Assembly: GCF_050286925.1 (NCBI RefSeq)
Contig: NZ_JBFWFX010000001.1
Span: 186,001-250,000, forward strand
Length of the DNA: 64,000 nucleotides
Reading direction: 5' to 3'
From: Caloranaerobacter sp050286925
GTDB lineage: Bacteria; Bacillota; Clostridia; Tissierellales; Thermohalobacteraceae
Shown here in pieces: positions 9,569-17,246 of this stretch. Below the pieces are notes generated by a model. That model saw only the letters and a list, made by a program, of their open reading frames with translations. It had not been told where the DNA came from and ran no database searches. Both the position numbers and the translations under genes were made by a program. Every line of letters starts with the position of its first letter. Position 1 is the first letter of the stretch.

Positions 9569-9594
9569 GTAGCGTAGAATTAATTCTACGATAC
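9569..9594. repeat. Dispersed palindrome with AATTAATT core, copy 1
   Basis: A perfect 18-bp palindrome (CGTAGAATTAATTCTACG) within an imperfect 26-bp GTAG...GATAC frame. Related copies lie at 38887-38912, 42834-42850 and 44455-44480. It is surrounded by AT-rich word repeats (ACTAACTACTAACTA) and sits between convergent genes. Confidence 0.6.
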
Positions 9595-10334
9595 TAACTA
9601 CTAACTACAATAACTATTCCAATTATAAATCCAACAGTTAAACCTATTGTAGAAGCTCTACCGTTGTAGAGCTTTTTTGCATTTGGAATCAATTCTCCAC
9701 AAGTAATATACAGCATGGTTCCGCCTGCGAAAGCTAAACATAGCGATATGAAAAAATCTGAAATATTGCCTAAAGCTGCTCCTATGAAAGCTCCAATACC
9801 AGTAGGAATACCAGAAAGTAACGTTAATAATAAAACCTTTGTTTTTGGCATGCCACTTATCTTAAGAGGGGTTGCCATAGCCATACCTTCAGGGATATTA
9901 TGTAGAGCGATTACTAAAGCTATATTAAATCCCATTTGAGCAGTAAACATAAAACTAGAGCCTATTGCTAAACCTTCTGGAAGGTTATGAATAGCAATTC
10001 CAATGCCTAATATTATTCCAGTCTTTAAAAAGCTACTTTTATTTGTTTTATGGTAAGTTTTATAAAATACGGGAATAAAATCTTCGATTAATATGACAGT
10101 AAAAATACCTAATAATATGCCTATGATTTCAGTAAAAAGCCCTCCTATCGAAAAAGATTCTGGTAATAAGTCAAAAGTTACTACAGCTAACATTAATCCA
10201 CTTGTAAAACCAAGAAGTGAACTCAAAAATTTATTATTTGATTTTACTATGGATAGTGCAATCAAGCCTCCAAGTCCCGTACCAGTAATGCCAACTAAAG
10301 AACCTATTAAAGTTAAGGCGAAAATATTCGACAT
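9594..10334 (-). CDS. ZIP-family divalent metal transporter (ZupT-like)
   Basis: A 246-residue membrane protein on the minus strand with about eight helices. It carries the ZIP signature histidine motifs HNLPEGLAIG near residue 117 and ALHNIPEGMAMATPL near 143, which form the binuclear metal site in helices IV and V. It is expected to import Zn2+, Fe2+ or Mn2+. The ribosome site GAGGTG precedes the ATG. It stands alone, convergent with the antiporter gene and divergent from the DUF1906 gene. Metal specificity is unknown. Confidence 0.92.
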   Translation of the reverse strand: MSNIFALTLIGSLVGITGTGLGGLIALSIVKSNNKFLSSLLGFTSGLMLAVVTFDLLPESFSIGGLFTEIIGILLGIFTVILIEDFIPVFYKTYHKTNKSSFLKTGIILGIGIAIHNLPEGLAIGSSFMFTAQMGFNIALVIALHNIPEGMAMATPLKISGMPKTKVLLLTLLSGIPTGIGAFIGAALGNISDFFISLCLAFAGGTMLYITCGELIPNAKKLYNGRASTIGLTVGFIIGIVIVVSS

Positions 10335-10618
10335 GTAAACACCTCGTTTAGTTGATAATTAACATGTTAAAAAATGTAAAATTATATATTTAACTCTATA
10401 ATAATTCTATTTCTATAAAATAAATAAATGCTAAGTTTAGAATATTTTAATTTGTAATATGAAAAGTTAAATTGATCTACATTAAAAAATAATCAAAAAA
10501 ATTAAAATATTTTGTAGTAAATTATTAGTTTCTTTTTAATATAAGAAGTGTAAGATAAAACAAATTGGTCAATAGAGAAAAGTTTTATAAATATTAAAAT
10601 AAGAAAAGGAGGATTATT

Positions 10619-11245
10619 ATTAGTTTACAAGGATTAGATTATTTTTCTAAACAAAGCACAGGTAAATTAAATGAATTTAGAGCCAATGGGATATCTTTTA
10701 TTTGCAGATATTATTGTCCAATAGGATATTCTAGTAAACTATTAACTAAAGAAGAGGTTCAGGAAATATCTAATGCAGGAATGGATGTTGTGCCTGTATA
10801 TGAAACTGACAGTACCTATGTATCTTATTTTACTTATGATCAAGGATATGAAGATTGTTTAGAAGCTATTTCAAGAGCAGAAGCAATTGGTCAACCTTAT
10901 GATAGTGCTATTTATTTTGCAGTAGATTGCGATATGAGAAATAACCTAGACAAAGTATATGAGTATTTTCATGGTGTATCAGATGCTATGATGAAATATT
11001 ACCATTATAAAGGTGCTAAATGGTATACGGGAATATATGCAGGATATGATGTCGTTAAATATATGCACAATAAGTGGGGAATTACCCATATATGGCAAAC
11101 TAAAGCTTGGAGTGAAGGTAGAGTGTATTTAGGTAACAATATATATCAATATGAAGTAGACACTAGTTTAAATCCAGTATATTTTTGTGGTGTAAGAGTT
11201 GATAAAAATTCTTCGACTGGAAGTACAGGTGGGTTTAGAATTTAA
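10619..11245 (+). CDS. DUF1906 (glycoside-hydrolase-like) protein with apparent ATT start
   Basis: The family match begins well before the first ATG (10781). In-frame residues encoded from 10628 read GLDYFSKQSTGKLNEF, the typical DUF1906 N-terminus, and continue into NAGMDVVPVYET and the acidic motif FAVDCDM. A perfect AGGAGG at 10607-10612 is followed by three ATT codons and no ATG, GTG or TTG; an in-frame stop lies at 10595. ATT at 10619 (6-base spacing) is the best start, giving 208 residues. DUF1906 domains are TIM-barrel relatives of GH25 lysozymes and are often linked with spores or the cell wall. There is no signal peptide. It could be a start-codon mutation or sequencing error. Confidence 0.75.
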   Translation: MSLQGLDYFSKQSTGKLNEFRANGISFICRYYCPIGYSSKLLTKEEVQEISNAGMDVVPVYETDSTYVSYFTYDQGYEDCLEAISRAEAIGQPYDSAIYFAVDCDMRNNLDKVYEYFHGVSDAMMKYYHYKGAKWYTGIYAGYDVVKYMHNKWGITHIWQTKAWSEGRVYLGNNIYQYEVDTSLNPVYFCGVRVDKNSSTGSTGGFRI

Positions 11246-11253
11246 TTACAATT

Positions 11254-11288
11254 GGGAGGCATATCTTAAATAAGCCTCCCCTTTTTTT
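11254..11288 (+). terminator. Terminator after the DUF1906 gene (possibly bidirectional)
   Basis: GGGAGGC and GCCTCCC form a stem followed by seven T. The gene on the opposite strand ends at the same place, so the hairpin may serve both. Confidence 0.85.
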
Positions 11289-11799
11289 AATTGGATATAT
11301 ATATATTTCTAATATTATCTGATATATATTTATTATCTATTTTTGCAATAATTAAGAAGGGATGTATAAGATTATTACGATTTAATGCATATACACCATG
11401 TCTATTAGGAGTATGTTTGTATTTTGTAATTAATTTATTATCTACTAAAATAAAACCATCAAGTTCATCTGATAAACCATATTGAATTTTAGGACTAATA
11501 GTTAGATTATAAACAATACTTTCTTTTGTGAAGTCTACAGTATTAAACATTGATATTATTGAATTTACCTGTGGGAAATATTTATTACTAAACTTGATCC
11601 ATTCGTTTTGAGATGTAAATACTAATGTTTCTGTAGGTGGTAAGGGTTCTTTCTTGTCATCAATTAGAATAAATCCATTAAAAAGGATTTCATATTCTAT
11701 TTTTCTGTTATTTGAGAGATTAGTATAATTTGCAAGCAAAAAAGTTGATATGCCAATAACCAAACATATAAAAATAAAAATTAAACTTTTTTTATTCAA
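11287..11799 (-). CDS. Membrane-anchored extracytoplasmic protein of unknown function
   Basis: A 170-residue protein, minus strand, not recognised. Residues ~5-24 form a single hydrophobic segment after a short basic start (MNKKSLIFIFICL), so it is either secreted or N-terminally anchored; there is no lipobox Cys. The remainder is soluble, with a PLPPTETLVF stretch in the middle. It begins with TTG, supported by AGGAGG at good spacing upstream on the minus strand. It is monocistronic and convergent with the DUF1906 gene. Confidence 0.7.
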   Translation of the reverse strand: MNKKSLIFIFICLVIGISTFLLANYTNLSNNRKIEYEILFNGFILIDDKKEPLPPTETLVFTSQNEWIKFSNKYFPQVNSIISMFNTVDFTKESIVYNLTISPKIQYGLSDELDGFILVDNKLITKYKHTPNRHGVYALNRNNLIHPFLIIAKIDNKYISDNIRNIYISN

Positions 11800-12241
11800 A
11801 ATATCGCCTCCTAGTACAATATATTTGTAATATAAAGTTACGTTTTTTTCTTTACTTTAATTTGTAATTTTTTTAAAATTCCCAAAATCAAACAGTGAAA
11901 TAGCTCAAACTGTGAATTTTAAAGATTGGAGAGAATATCAATTTTTGTGATTTTTGGAATTTATATTTTGGAATAAGATGATTATATCAGTAGTGCTTTT
12001 ATTGAAATACTATCATATTTTACCTTATTTTGAAAACATATTTTGTAAATGTATTATGTAAGTGGATTTGCAAGATTTTTCATGCAATAGAAATAGTGCA
12101 AGTAGTTAACTTAAATAGCGACTATAAAATAAAAATGGGAAACTTAAAAAAATAATAATATCTGGACTCTAAGGATGTAATATTGTATAATATATGTTTG
12201 AAGTTGTAGATAATACAAAAAAAGATAAGAAGGGAAATGGC
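11800..12241. other. Intergenic region with a single promoter
   Basis: AT-rich DNA between divergent genes. Apart from the tsaC promoter at 12163-12191 and the ribosome site of the minus-strand gene (11804-11815), nothing recognisable was seen: no RNA gene and no long inverted repeat. Confidence 0.5.
12163..12191 (+). promoter_or_regulatory. Sigma-A-type promoter for tsaC
   Basis: TGGACT and TATAAT with a 17-bp spacer. The predicted transcript start (about 12198) lies after the upstream ATG at 12194 and before the ATG at 12242, which supports the latter as the start of tsaC. Confidence 0.6.
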
Positions 12242-13306
12242 ATGGAAAAGATAAAAACTCAAGTCATTAGAATAGATAAAAATAATCCTGAAACGGAGAA
12301 AATACAATTAGCTGCAGAAGTAATAAAAAGAGGAGGAGTAGTAGCTTTTCCTACTGAAACTGTCTATGGATTAGGGGCAAATGCACTTGATGAAAAAGCA
12401 ACCCAAAAGATATTTATTGCTAAAGGCAGACCTCAGGACAATCCTCTTATTGTACATATTAGTGATGTAAGTGATTTAGATTCTTTAGTTAAAGAAGTTC
12501 CTGAAAGGGCTAAAGAACTTATGGAGCGATTTTGGCCTGGACCGTTGACTCTAATATTTAAGAAAAGTGAAATAGTTCCCGACAGAATAACAGGAGGACT
12601 ATCTACTGTTGCTATTAGAATGCCAAACCACAGAATAGCTTTAGAATTAATTAAACAATCTGGATTACCGATTGCAGCTCCTAGTGCAAACACTTCAGGA
12701 AGACCAAGTCCTACTAATTCCCATCATGTAATTGAAGATTTATATGGAAAGATTGATATGATAATAGATGGAGGAGACACAGGCGTAGGTGTCGAGTCTA
12801 CTGTTTTGGATATTTCTGCTGAGATACCTACAATACTGCGTCCTGGCTCTATTACATTAGAAGATCTTTTAGAAATTTTTCCTCAAGTAGATATTGACCC
12901 AGCAATAGAAAATTTATCAGAAAAATTAAAACCAAAGTCCCCAGGTCAAAAATATAGACATTATTCACCGAAAGCTAAACTTACTATTATACAAGGTGAA
13001 GTTGATAAGATTTCAGAAAAATTGATAAGTTTAGCTTCTAAATATGAAAAACAGGGCTTAAAAGTTGGAATAATGGCTACAAAGCAGACAAAAAATAAAT
13101 ATATTAAAGGTAATGTACTAGAAGTTGGAGATAGAGATAATCCTGAAACAATTGCAGCAAATTTATTCAGAGTGTTGAGAGAATTCGATAAAATCGGAGT
13201 AGATATAATACTAGCTGAAGGAATAGAAGAGAAGGGTATAGGTAGAGCCATTATGAATAGAATGAAAAAGGCAGCAGGAGGAGATGTAATATTAATTGAC
13301 AATTAA
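12242..13306 (+). CDS. tsaC: L-threonylcarbamoyladenylate synthase (Sua5/TsaC type)
   Basis: A 354-residue protein with an N-terminal YrdC domain (GGVVAFPTETVYGLGANA near residue 29, KGRPQDNPLIVHI near 60, SANTSGRPSPT near 145) and a C-terminal Sua5 domain joined through the PKSPGQKYRHYSPK linker. It makes threonylcarbamoyl-AMP from Thr, bicarbonate and ATP for t6A modification of ANN-decoding tRNAs. Start at ATG 12242 with a weak AAGGGAAA ribosome site. Its position next to the phosphatase, rpiB and upp matches B. subtilis ywlC; spoIIR, which lies nearby there, is not present here. Confidence 0.95.
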   Translation: MEKIKTQVIRIDKNNPETEKIQLAAEVIKRGGVVAFPTETVYGLGANALDEKATQKIFIAKGRPQDNPLIVHISDVSDLDSLVKEVPERAKELMERFWPGPLTLIFKKSEIVPDRITGGLSTVAIRMPNHRIALELIKQSGLPIAAPSANTSGRPSPTNSHHVIEDLYGKIDMIIDGGDTGVGVESTVLDISAEIPTILRPGSITLEDLLEIFPQVDIDPAIENLSEKLKPKSPGQKYRHYSPKAKLTIIQGEVDKISEKLISLASKYEKQGLKVGIMATKQTKNKYIKGNVLEVGDRDNPETIAANLFRVLREFDKIGVDIILAEGIEEKGIGRAIMNRMKKAAGGDVILIDN

Positions 13307-13340
13307 CAATTGACAGTTCTCGTAAAAAGGAGGGGGAAAG

Positions 13341-14039
13341 TTGAAAAATATTTTATTTGTTTGTACTGGTAATACTTGTAGAAGTAGTATGGCTGAAGCT
13401 TTGTTTAGAGATATGCTTGAAAAAGCAGGAGAAGAGCTTAAGGGCATTAAGGTTGAATCTGCTGGTATATGTGCTGTGCCTAATCAGCCAGCATCAAAAC
13501 AGGCTATACAAGTATTAAGTGAGGAAGGCATAGATTTATCAAAACATAGATCAAGACCATTAACAAAAGACATGATAGAAAGAGCAGACCTTATACTTAC
13601 AATGACTGTAAATCATAAGAATGCTGTGATTAATATGGCTCCAGAGGCAAAGGACAAAGTCTTTACTTTAAAGGAATTTGCTTTGGAAAATAATAATATA
13701 GACGAAATTCTTGACAGGCTTGCGATATTGTATAGAAGGTTATACGAAAAGAGAGACAGGATACTTAGAGAGAGAATGGGAGAAATTAAAGCATTAGAAA
13801 AAAGGAAAAGAGAACTTCAGAGAGAAATAGAGAAAATTGACAAGCAGATTAGAGAATGGGAGCAAGAAATTGAAGCGGAATTAGAAGATGATAAAAGAGA
13901 AATAGCAAATCTAGAAAAACAAATACCTTCGCTGGATATTACTGATCCTTTTGGATTGCCAGTTGAAGAATATAAAAAGAGTGCAGAAGATATCAAAAAA
14001 GCTCTCAAGAAGGTTCTTGAGAAGATTAGGAAAAAATAG
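13341..14039 (+). CDS. Low-molecular-weight phosphatase (protein-arginine-phosphatase-like) with coiled-coil insertion
   Basis: A 232-residue protein; the family norm is about 150. The catalytic P-loop CTGNTCRSS is at residues 8-16; Thr in the CxGNT motif is the residue that favours phospho-arginine in YwlE. The body continues to FTLKEFALE (~115). Then comes an ~80-residue, highly charged coiled coil (many K, E and R), and only after it the general-acid loop DITDPFG (~198) and final helix. The insertion thus separates the two halves of the active site in sequence but could loop out as a hairpin. TTG start, AAGGAGGGGG ribosome site. The neighbours tsaC and rpiB match the ywlE locus of B. subtilis. 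Confidence 0.88.
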   Translation: MKNILFVCTGNTCRSSMAEALFRDMLEKAGEELKGIKVESAGICAVPNQPASKQAIQVLSEEGIDLSKHRSRPLTKDMIERADLILTMTVNHKNAVINMAPEAKDKVFTLKEFALENNNIDEILDRLAILYRRLYEKRDRILRERMGEIKALEKRKRELQREIEKIDKQIREWEQEIEAELEDDKREIANLEKQIPSLDITDPFGLPVEEYKKSAEDIKKALKKVLEKIRKK

Positions 14040-14053
14040 AAGGAGGCTAAATT

Positions 14054-14503
14054 ATGAAAATTGCTTTAGGCAGTGATCATGGTGGATACGAACTAAAGGA
14101 ACATATCAAGAAATTTCTTGAAGAGAAAAATATTGAGTACGTAGACTATGGGACTTATACAACTGAGTCTGTAGACTATCCTGATTTTGGGCATAAAGTT
14201 GCAAAGGCTGTTAAAGAAGGGGAATGTGATAGAGGAATAGTTTGTTGTGGAACTGGTATAGGAATTTCAATATCAGTAAATAAGGTTCCTGGTATAAGAT
14301 GTGCTCTAGTAAGTGACTGTTACAGTGCTAGAATGTCAAGAGAGCATAATGATGCGAATGTATTGGCTTTAGGTGGAAGAGTAGTTGGCGTAAGTTTAGC
14401 TTTAGAAATTGTAGATGTATGGTTAAAAACAGAATTCCAAGGAGGAAGACACGAGAGAAGAGTAAATAAAATTAAGGAAATTGAAGCGATGTATAGTAGA
14501 TAG
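14054..14503 (+). CDS. rpiB: Ribose-5-phosphate isomerase B
   Basis: A 149-residue protein with GSDHGGYELKEHIK at the start, the catalytic Cys motif CCGTGIGISISVNK near residue 72, and SREHNDANVLALGGR near 95. It interconverts ribose-5-phosphate and ribulose-5-phosphate. AGGAGG lies 7 bases before the ATG. It follows the phosphatase gene by 14 bp and precedes upp, linking it to ribose and nucleotide salvage; length and motifs are normal. Confidence 0.95.
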   Translation: MKIALGSDHGGYELKEHIKKFLEEKNIEYVDYGTYTTESVDYPDFGHKVAKAVKEGECDRGIVCCGTGIGISISVNKVPGIRCALVSDCYSARMSREHNDANVLALGGRVVGVSLALEIVDVWLKTEFQGGRHERRVNKIKEIEAMYSR

Positions 14504-14567
14504 GTACTAATAACTATCGACTATTGACTAATAATTAATGTCTAAAAAAACAAGGAGGGGTCTTTAA

Positions 14568-15197
14568 ATGGGGAAAGTCGTTGTAATGGATCATCCATTA
14601 ATTAAACACAAACTTACTTTTATAAGAGATAAAAATACGGGTTCAAAGGAATTCAGAGAGTTAGTTAAAGAAGTTGCTATGCTAATGGCATATGAAGTTA
14701 CAAGAGAACTTCCGTTAGAAGAAATTGAGATAGAAACACCTGTTGCTAAAACTAAATCTCAAATAATTTCTGGTAAGAAATTAGGCATTATACCTATACT
14801 TAGAGCAGGATTAGGAATGGTAGAAGGTATGTTAAACTTATTACCAGCAGCTAAAGTTGGCCACATAGGATTATATAGAGATCCAGAAACATTGGAACCT
14901 GTAGAATACTACTGTAAACTTCCAACAGATGTTGAGGAAAGAGAGCTTATAGTATTAGACCCAATGTTAGCAACAGGAGGTTCTGCAATTGCTGCTATTA
15001 ACTTCTTAAAAGACAGAGGTGCAAATAACATAAAACTTATGTGTCTTATAGCAGCACCAGAAGGTATAGAAGCAGTTCAGAAAGCTCATCCTGATGTGGA
15101 TATATATGCTGCAGCAGTTGATGAAAAACTAAATGACCATGCATATATAGTTCCAGGTTTAGGAGATGCTGGAGACAGATTATTTGGTACAAAATAG
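14568..15197 (+). CDS. upp: Uracil phosphoribosyltransferase
   Basis: A 209-residue protein with the PRPP-binding loop LDPMLATGGSA near residue 127 and the uracil-site motif near the C-terminus (YIVPGLGDAGDR). It converts uracil and PRPP to UMP. AGGAGGGG precedes the ATG. Its stop codon overlaps a 28-bp sequence that is duplicated 275 bp downstream around a hairpin element; the duplicated unit contains a stem-loop that would be the upp terminator. Confidence 0.96.
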   Translation: MGKVVVMDHPLIKHKLTFIRDKNTGSKEFRELVKEVAMLMAYEVTRELPLEEIEIETPVAKTKSQIISGKKLGIIPILRAGLGMVEGMLNLLPAAKVGHIGLYRDPETLEPVEYYCKLPTDVEERELIVLDPMLATGGSAIAAINFLKDRGANNIKLMCLIAAPEGIEAVQKAHPDVDIYAAAVDEKLNDHAYIVPGLGDAGDRLFGTK

Positions 15198-15494
15198 GCA
15201 AGGTACATCCTTGCCTCATACTGCTTATAAACTTATCTTTTTAAATATTTTATGAAAATGAAAGCGAATGCTTGAAAGAATTTAGTTAAAAAACTAGGTG
15301 AAAATTTTTAAGAAAATCCGTAGGTTTGACAGGATGTCAAACCAGCATCCTACAAGACAGGATGTCTTGATTAGGTGCGTTAGGATTTTCTAAAAATTTG
15401 AGCCTTAAGTTTTTTCTAAATTCGTCCGCATAAGCGTCATTTTCATAAATATTTTGCTTTGTTAACAAAATAGGCAAGGTACATTCCTTGCCTT
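15189..15494. repeat. MITE-like nested hairpin element flanked by a ~28-bp direct repeat
   Basis: Flanks: 15189-15216 and 15465-15494 both read ACAAAATAGGCAAGGTACAT then (T)CCTTGCCT, the end of upp plus its stem-loop. Between them 15243-15455 forms one long imperfect inverted repeat: AAATATTTTATGAAAATG at 15243 against CATTTTCATAAATATTT near 15438, continuing inwards to AAGAAAATCC and GGATTTTCT. The centre holds two perfect small hairpins, GTTTGACA-GGA-TGTCAAAC and CAAGACA-GGA-TGTCTTG. There is no coding capacity. It looks like a non-autonomous mobile or palindromic element that duplicated the upp 3' end on arrival; a structured RNA is the alternative. Confidence 0.6.
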
Positions 15495-15522
15495 ATGATT
15501 TTTAAGAAGAGGAGGTAATTTT

Positions 15523-15978
15523 ATGCGTCCTTCTTGGGATGAATATTTCATGGAAATAGTCAATGTCGTAAAAAAAAGATCCACATGTTTAAGAAGACAG
15601 GTAGGAGCTTTAATCGTCAAGGATAAAAGAATTCTCTCTACAGGCTATAACGGAGCACCAACAGGGCTCAAACATTGTGATGAGGTAGGATGTATAAGAG
15701 AAAAACTTAATATACCATCAGGACAAAGACATGAGCTCTGTAGGGGACTTCATGCAGAACAGAATGCAATAGTGCATGCTGCAAATTCAGGAGTAAGTAT
15801 AAAGGGAAGCACAATTTATGTAACTATGCAACCTTGTGTTTTATGTGCAAAAATGATAATAAATGCAGGAATTGAAAGAGTAGTATTTGGTGGTGGATAT
15901 CCAGATGAACTAGCAATTCAGCTTCTTAATGAGGCAGGAATTGAAGTTGTGAAATGGACACAGAAAACAGATGAATAA
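15523..15978 (+). CDS. dCMP deaminase (ComEB-like)
   Basis: A 151-residue zinc-dependent deaminase. The metal site is seen as HAEQNAI (His and catalytic Glu, near residue 84) and PCVLCAKM (two Cys, near 111); an extra His/Cys-containing segment (HCDEVGC) near residue 50 is typical of dCMP deaminases. It converts dCMP to dUMP for dTMP synthesis. AGGAGG ribosome site. It follows upp across the hairpin element, in line with a pyrimidine salvage cluster. Confidence 0.92.
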   Translation: MRPSWDEYFMEIVNVVKKRSTCLRRQVGALIVKDKRILSTGYNGAPTGLKHCDEVGCIREKLNIPSGQRHELCRGLHAEQNAIVHAANSGVSIKGSTIYVTMQPCVLCAKMIINAGIERVVFGGGYPDELAIQLLNEAGIEVVKWTQKTDE

Positions 15979-16032
15979 ATTTAAAATTAAAAATTAAAAA
16001 TGGGAAATTAAGATAGCGTTCCGGTTTTACTA

Positions 16033-16061
16033 TTGACTTATACTTACAAATAAAGTAGAAT
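16033..16061 (+). promoter_or_regulatory. Sigma-A-type promoter for the TagO-like gene
   Basis: TTGACT and TAGAAT with a 17-bp spacer, 53 bp before the start codon. This is one of the best consensus matches in the window. Confidence 0.7.
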
Positions 16062-16113
16062 TATAATTATGGGATATACATGTATTATGGGCAAATAATA
16101 AAGGAGTGTTATT

Positions 16114-17172
16114 ATGTCTATTTATTACAAAGCTTTTTTTGTAGCATTAATCACAGCATATTTTCTTACACCTTTTGCTAAATGGGTGGCTAATAAAATC
16201 GGAGCAATTGATGTACCAAAGGACAATAGAAGAGTGCATAAAAAGCCTATTCCGAGGCTTGGAGGGTTAGCTATATATTTAGCGGTAGTTTTTTCTATGC
16301 TTATATTTCTTCCTATTGATAGAACAGTAATCTCTATTATTATAGGTTCTACGATAATAGTGATAACAGGTATTGTAGATGATACTAAAAGTATTTCACC
16401 AAAGCTAAAATTATTTGCCCAAATAGTTGCTGCATCTGTTCTTGTAGTAGGAGGTATAAGAATAGAATTTCTTACAAATCCTTTTGATAAAGGAGATGGC
16501 TTATTATACCTAAAAGTTTTTTCAATACCTATAACTATATTTTGGGTAGTTGGAATTACTAATACAATGAACTTAATAGACGGTTTAGATGGACTAGCAG
16601 CAGGTGTAGGAGCTATTTCAGCATTATCACTTTTATTTGTAGCATCGAAGTTTGGTTACGTTCCTGTGATGATTTTATGTGCGATTTTAGCAGGTTCGGC
16701 TTTAGGTTTTTTACCTCATAATTTTAATCCTGCAAAGATTTTTATGGGAGATACTGGAGCTTTATTTTTAGGCTATATGCTTTCAGTAATAGCAATACTA
16801 GGCGTTATGAAGAGTGTTGCAGCTATAACAATAATTATACCTATATTAGCTTTAGGTTTACCAATATTTGATACAACTTTTGCTATATTTAGAAGAATTA
16901 TTAATGGTAGACCTATAATGGAGGCGGATAAAGGTCATCTGCATCACAGATTGTTAGATAGAGGGCTAAGTCAAAAACAAACAGTATTAATATTGTATAT
17001 GATAAGTATATTATTGGGTATCTTGGCTTTTATACTTACAGGAATGGAGCCAGAAAAAGGTGTAATAGTATCAGGATTAATTTTAACAATAATACTTTTA
17101 GGAGCATCTAGTATAGGATTAATAGATTTAAGAAAACAGAGAATAAGTAAAAGCGATAACATAAAAAGTTAA
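16114..17172 (+). CDS. Undecaprenyl-phosphate N-acetylglucosaminyl 1-phosphate transferase (TagO/WecA type)
   Basis: A 352-residue integral membrane protein with about ten helices. It has the family motifs DVPKDNRRVHKKPIPRLGGLAIY near residue 30, NTMNLIDGLDGLAAG near 150, FNPAKIFMGDTGALFLGY near 205, and the HLHHRL motif of the WecA/TagO branch near 275. It transfers GlcNAc-1-phosphate from UDP-GlcNAc to undecaprenyl phosphate, starting wall teichoic acid or another surface glycan. The next gene, wecB, makes UDP-ManNAc, the second sugar of that linkage unit, supporting the assignment. Confidence 0.93.
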   Translation: MSIYYKAFFVALITAYFLTPFAKWVANKIGAIDVPKDNRRVHKKPIPRLGGLAIYLAVVFSMLIFLPIDRTVISIIIGSTIIVITGIVDDTKSISPKLKLFAQIVAASVLVVGGIRIEFLTNPFDKGDGLLYLKVFSIPITIFWVVGITNTMNLIDGLDGLAAGVGAISALSLLFVASKFGYVPVMILCAILAGSALGFLPHNFNPAKIFMGDTGALFLGYMLSVIAILGVMKSVAAITIIIPILALGLPIFDTTFAIFRRIINGRPIMEADKGHLHHRLLDRGLSQKQTVLILYMISILLGILAFILTGMEPEKGVIVSGLILTIILLGASSIGLIDLRKQRISKSDNIKS

Positions 17173-17202
17173 AGTCAAGGTTTCGCCTTGACTTTTGTTT
17201 TA
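17171..17202 (+). terminator. Terminator after the TagO-like gene
   Basis: AAAGTCAAGG and CCTTGACTTT form a stem with a TTTCG loop region, followed by a T-rich tract. It separates the transferase gene from wecB. Confidence 0.8.
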
Positions 17203-17246
17203 GGTATTTTGTACTTGGTAACTAACAAACGAAAGGTGTGATTGTT

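Noticed and set aside
9715..10338. Plus-strand frames opposite the ZIP transporter
   Set aside because: They are antisense shadows of a clear membrane-protein gene.
10781..11245. DUF1906 gene starting at ATG 10781
   Set aside because: Family-typical sequence continues in frame for more than 50 codons upstream to a perfect ribosome site.
12194..12241. ATG at 12194 as start of tsaC
   Set aside because: It lies before the predicted transcript start and adds 16 residues not typical of the family.
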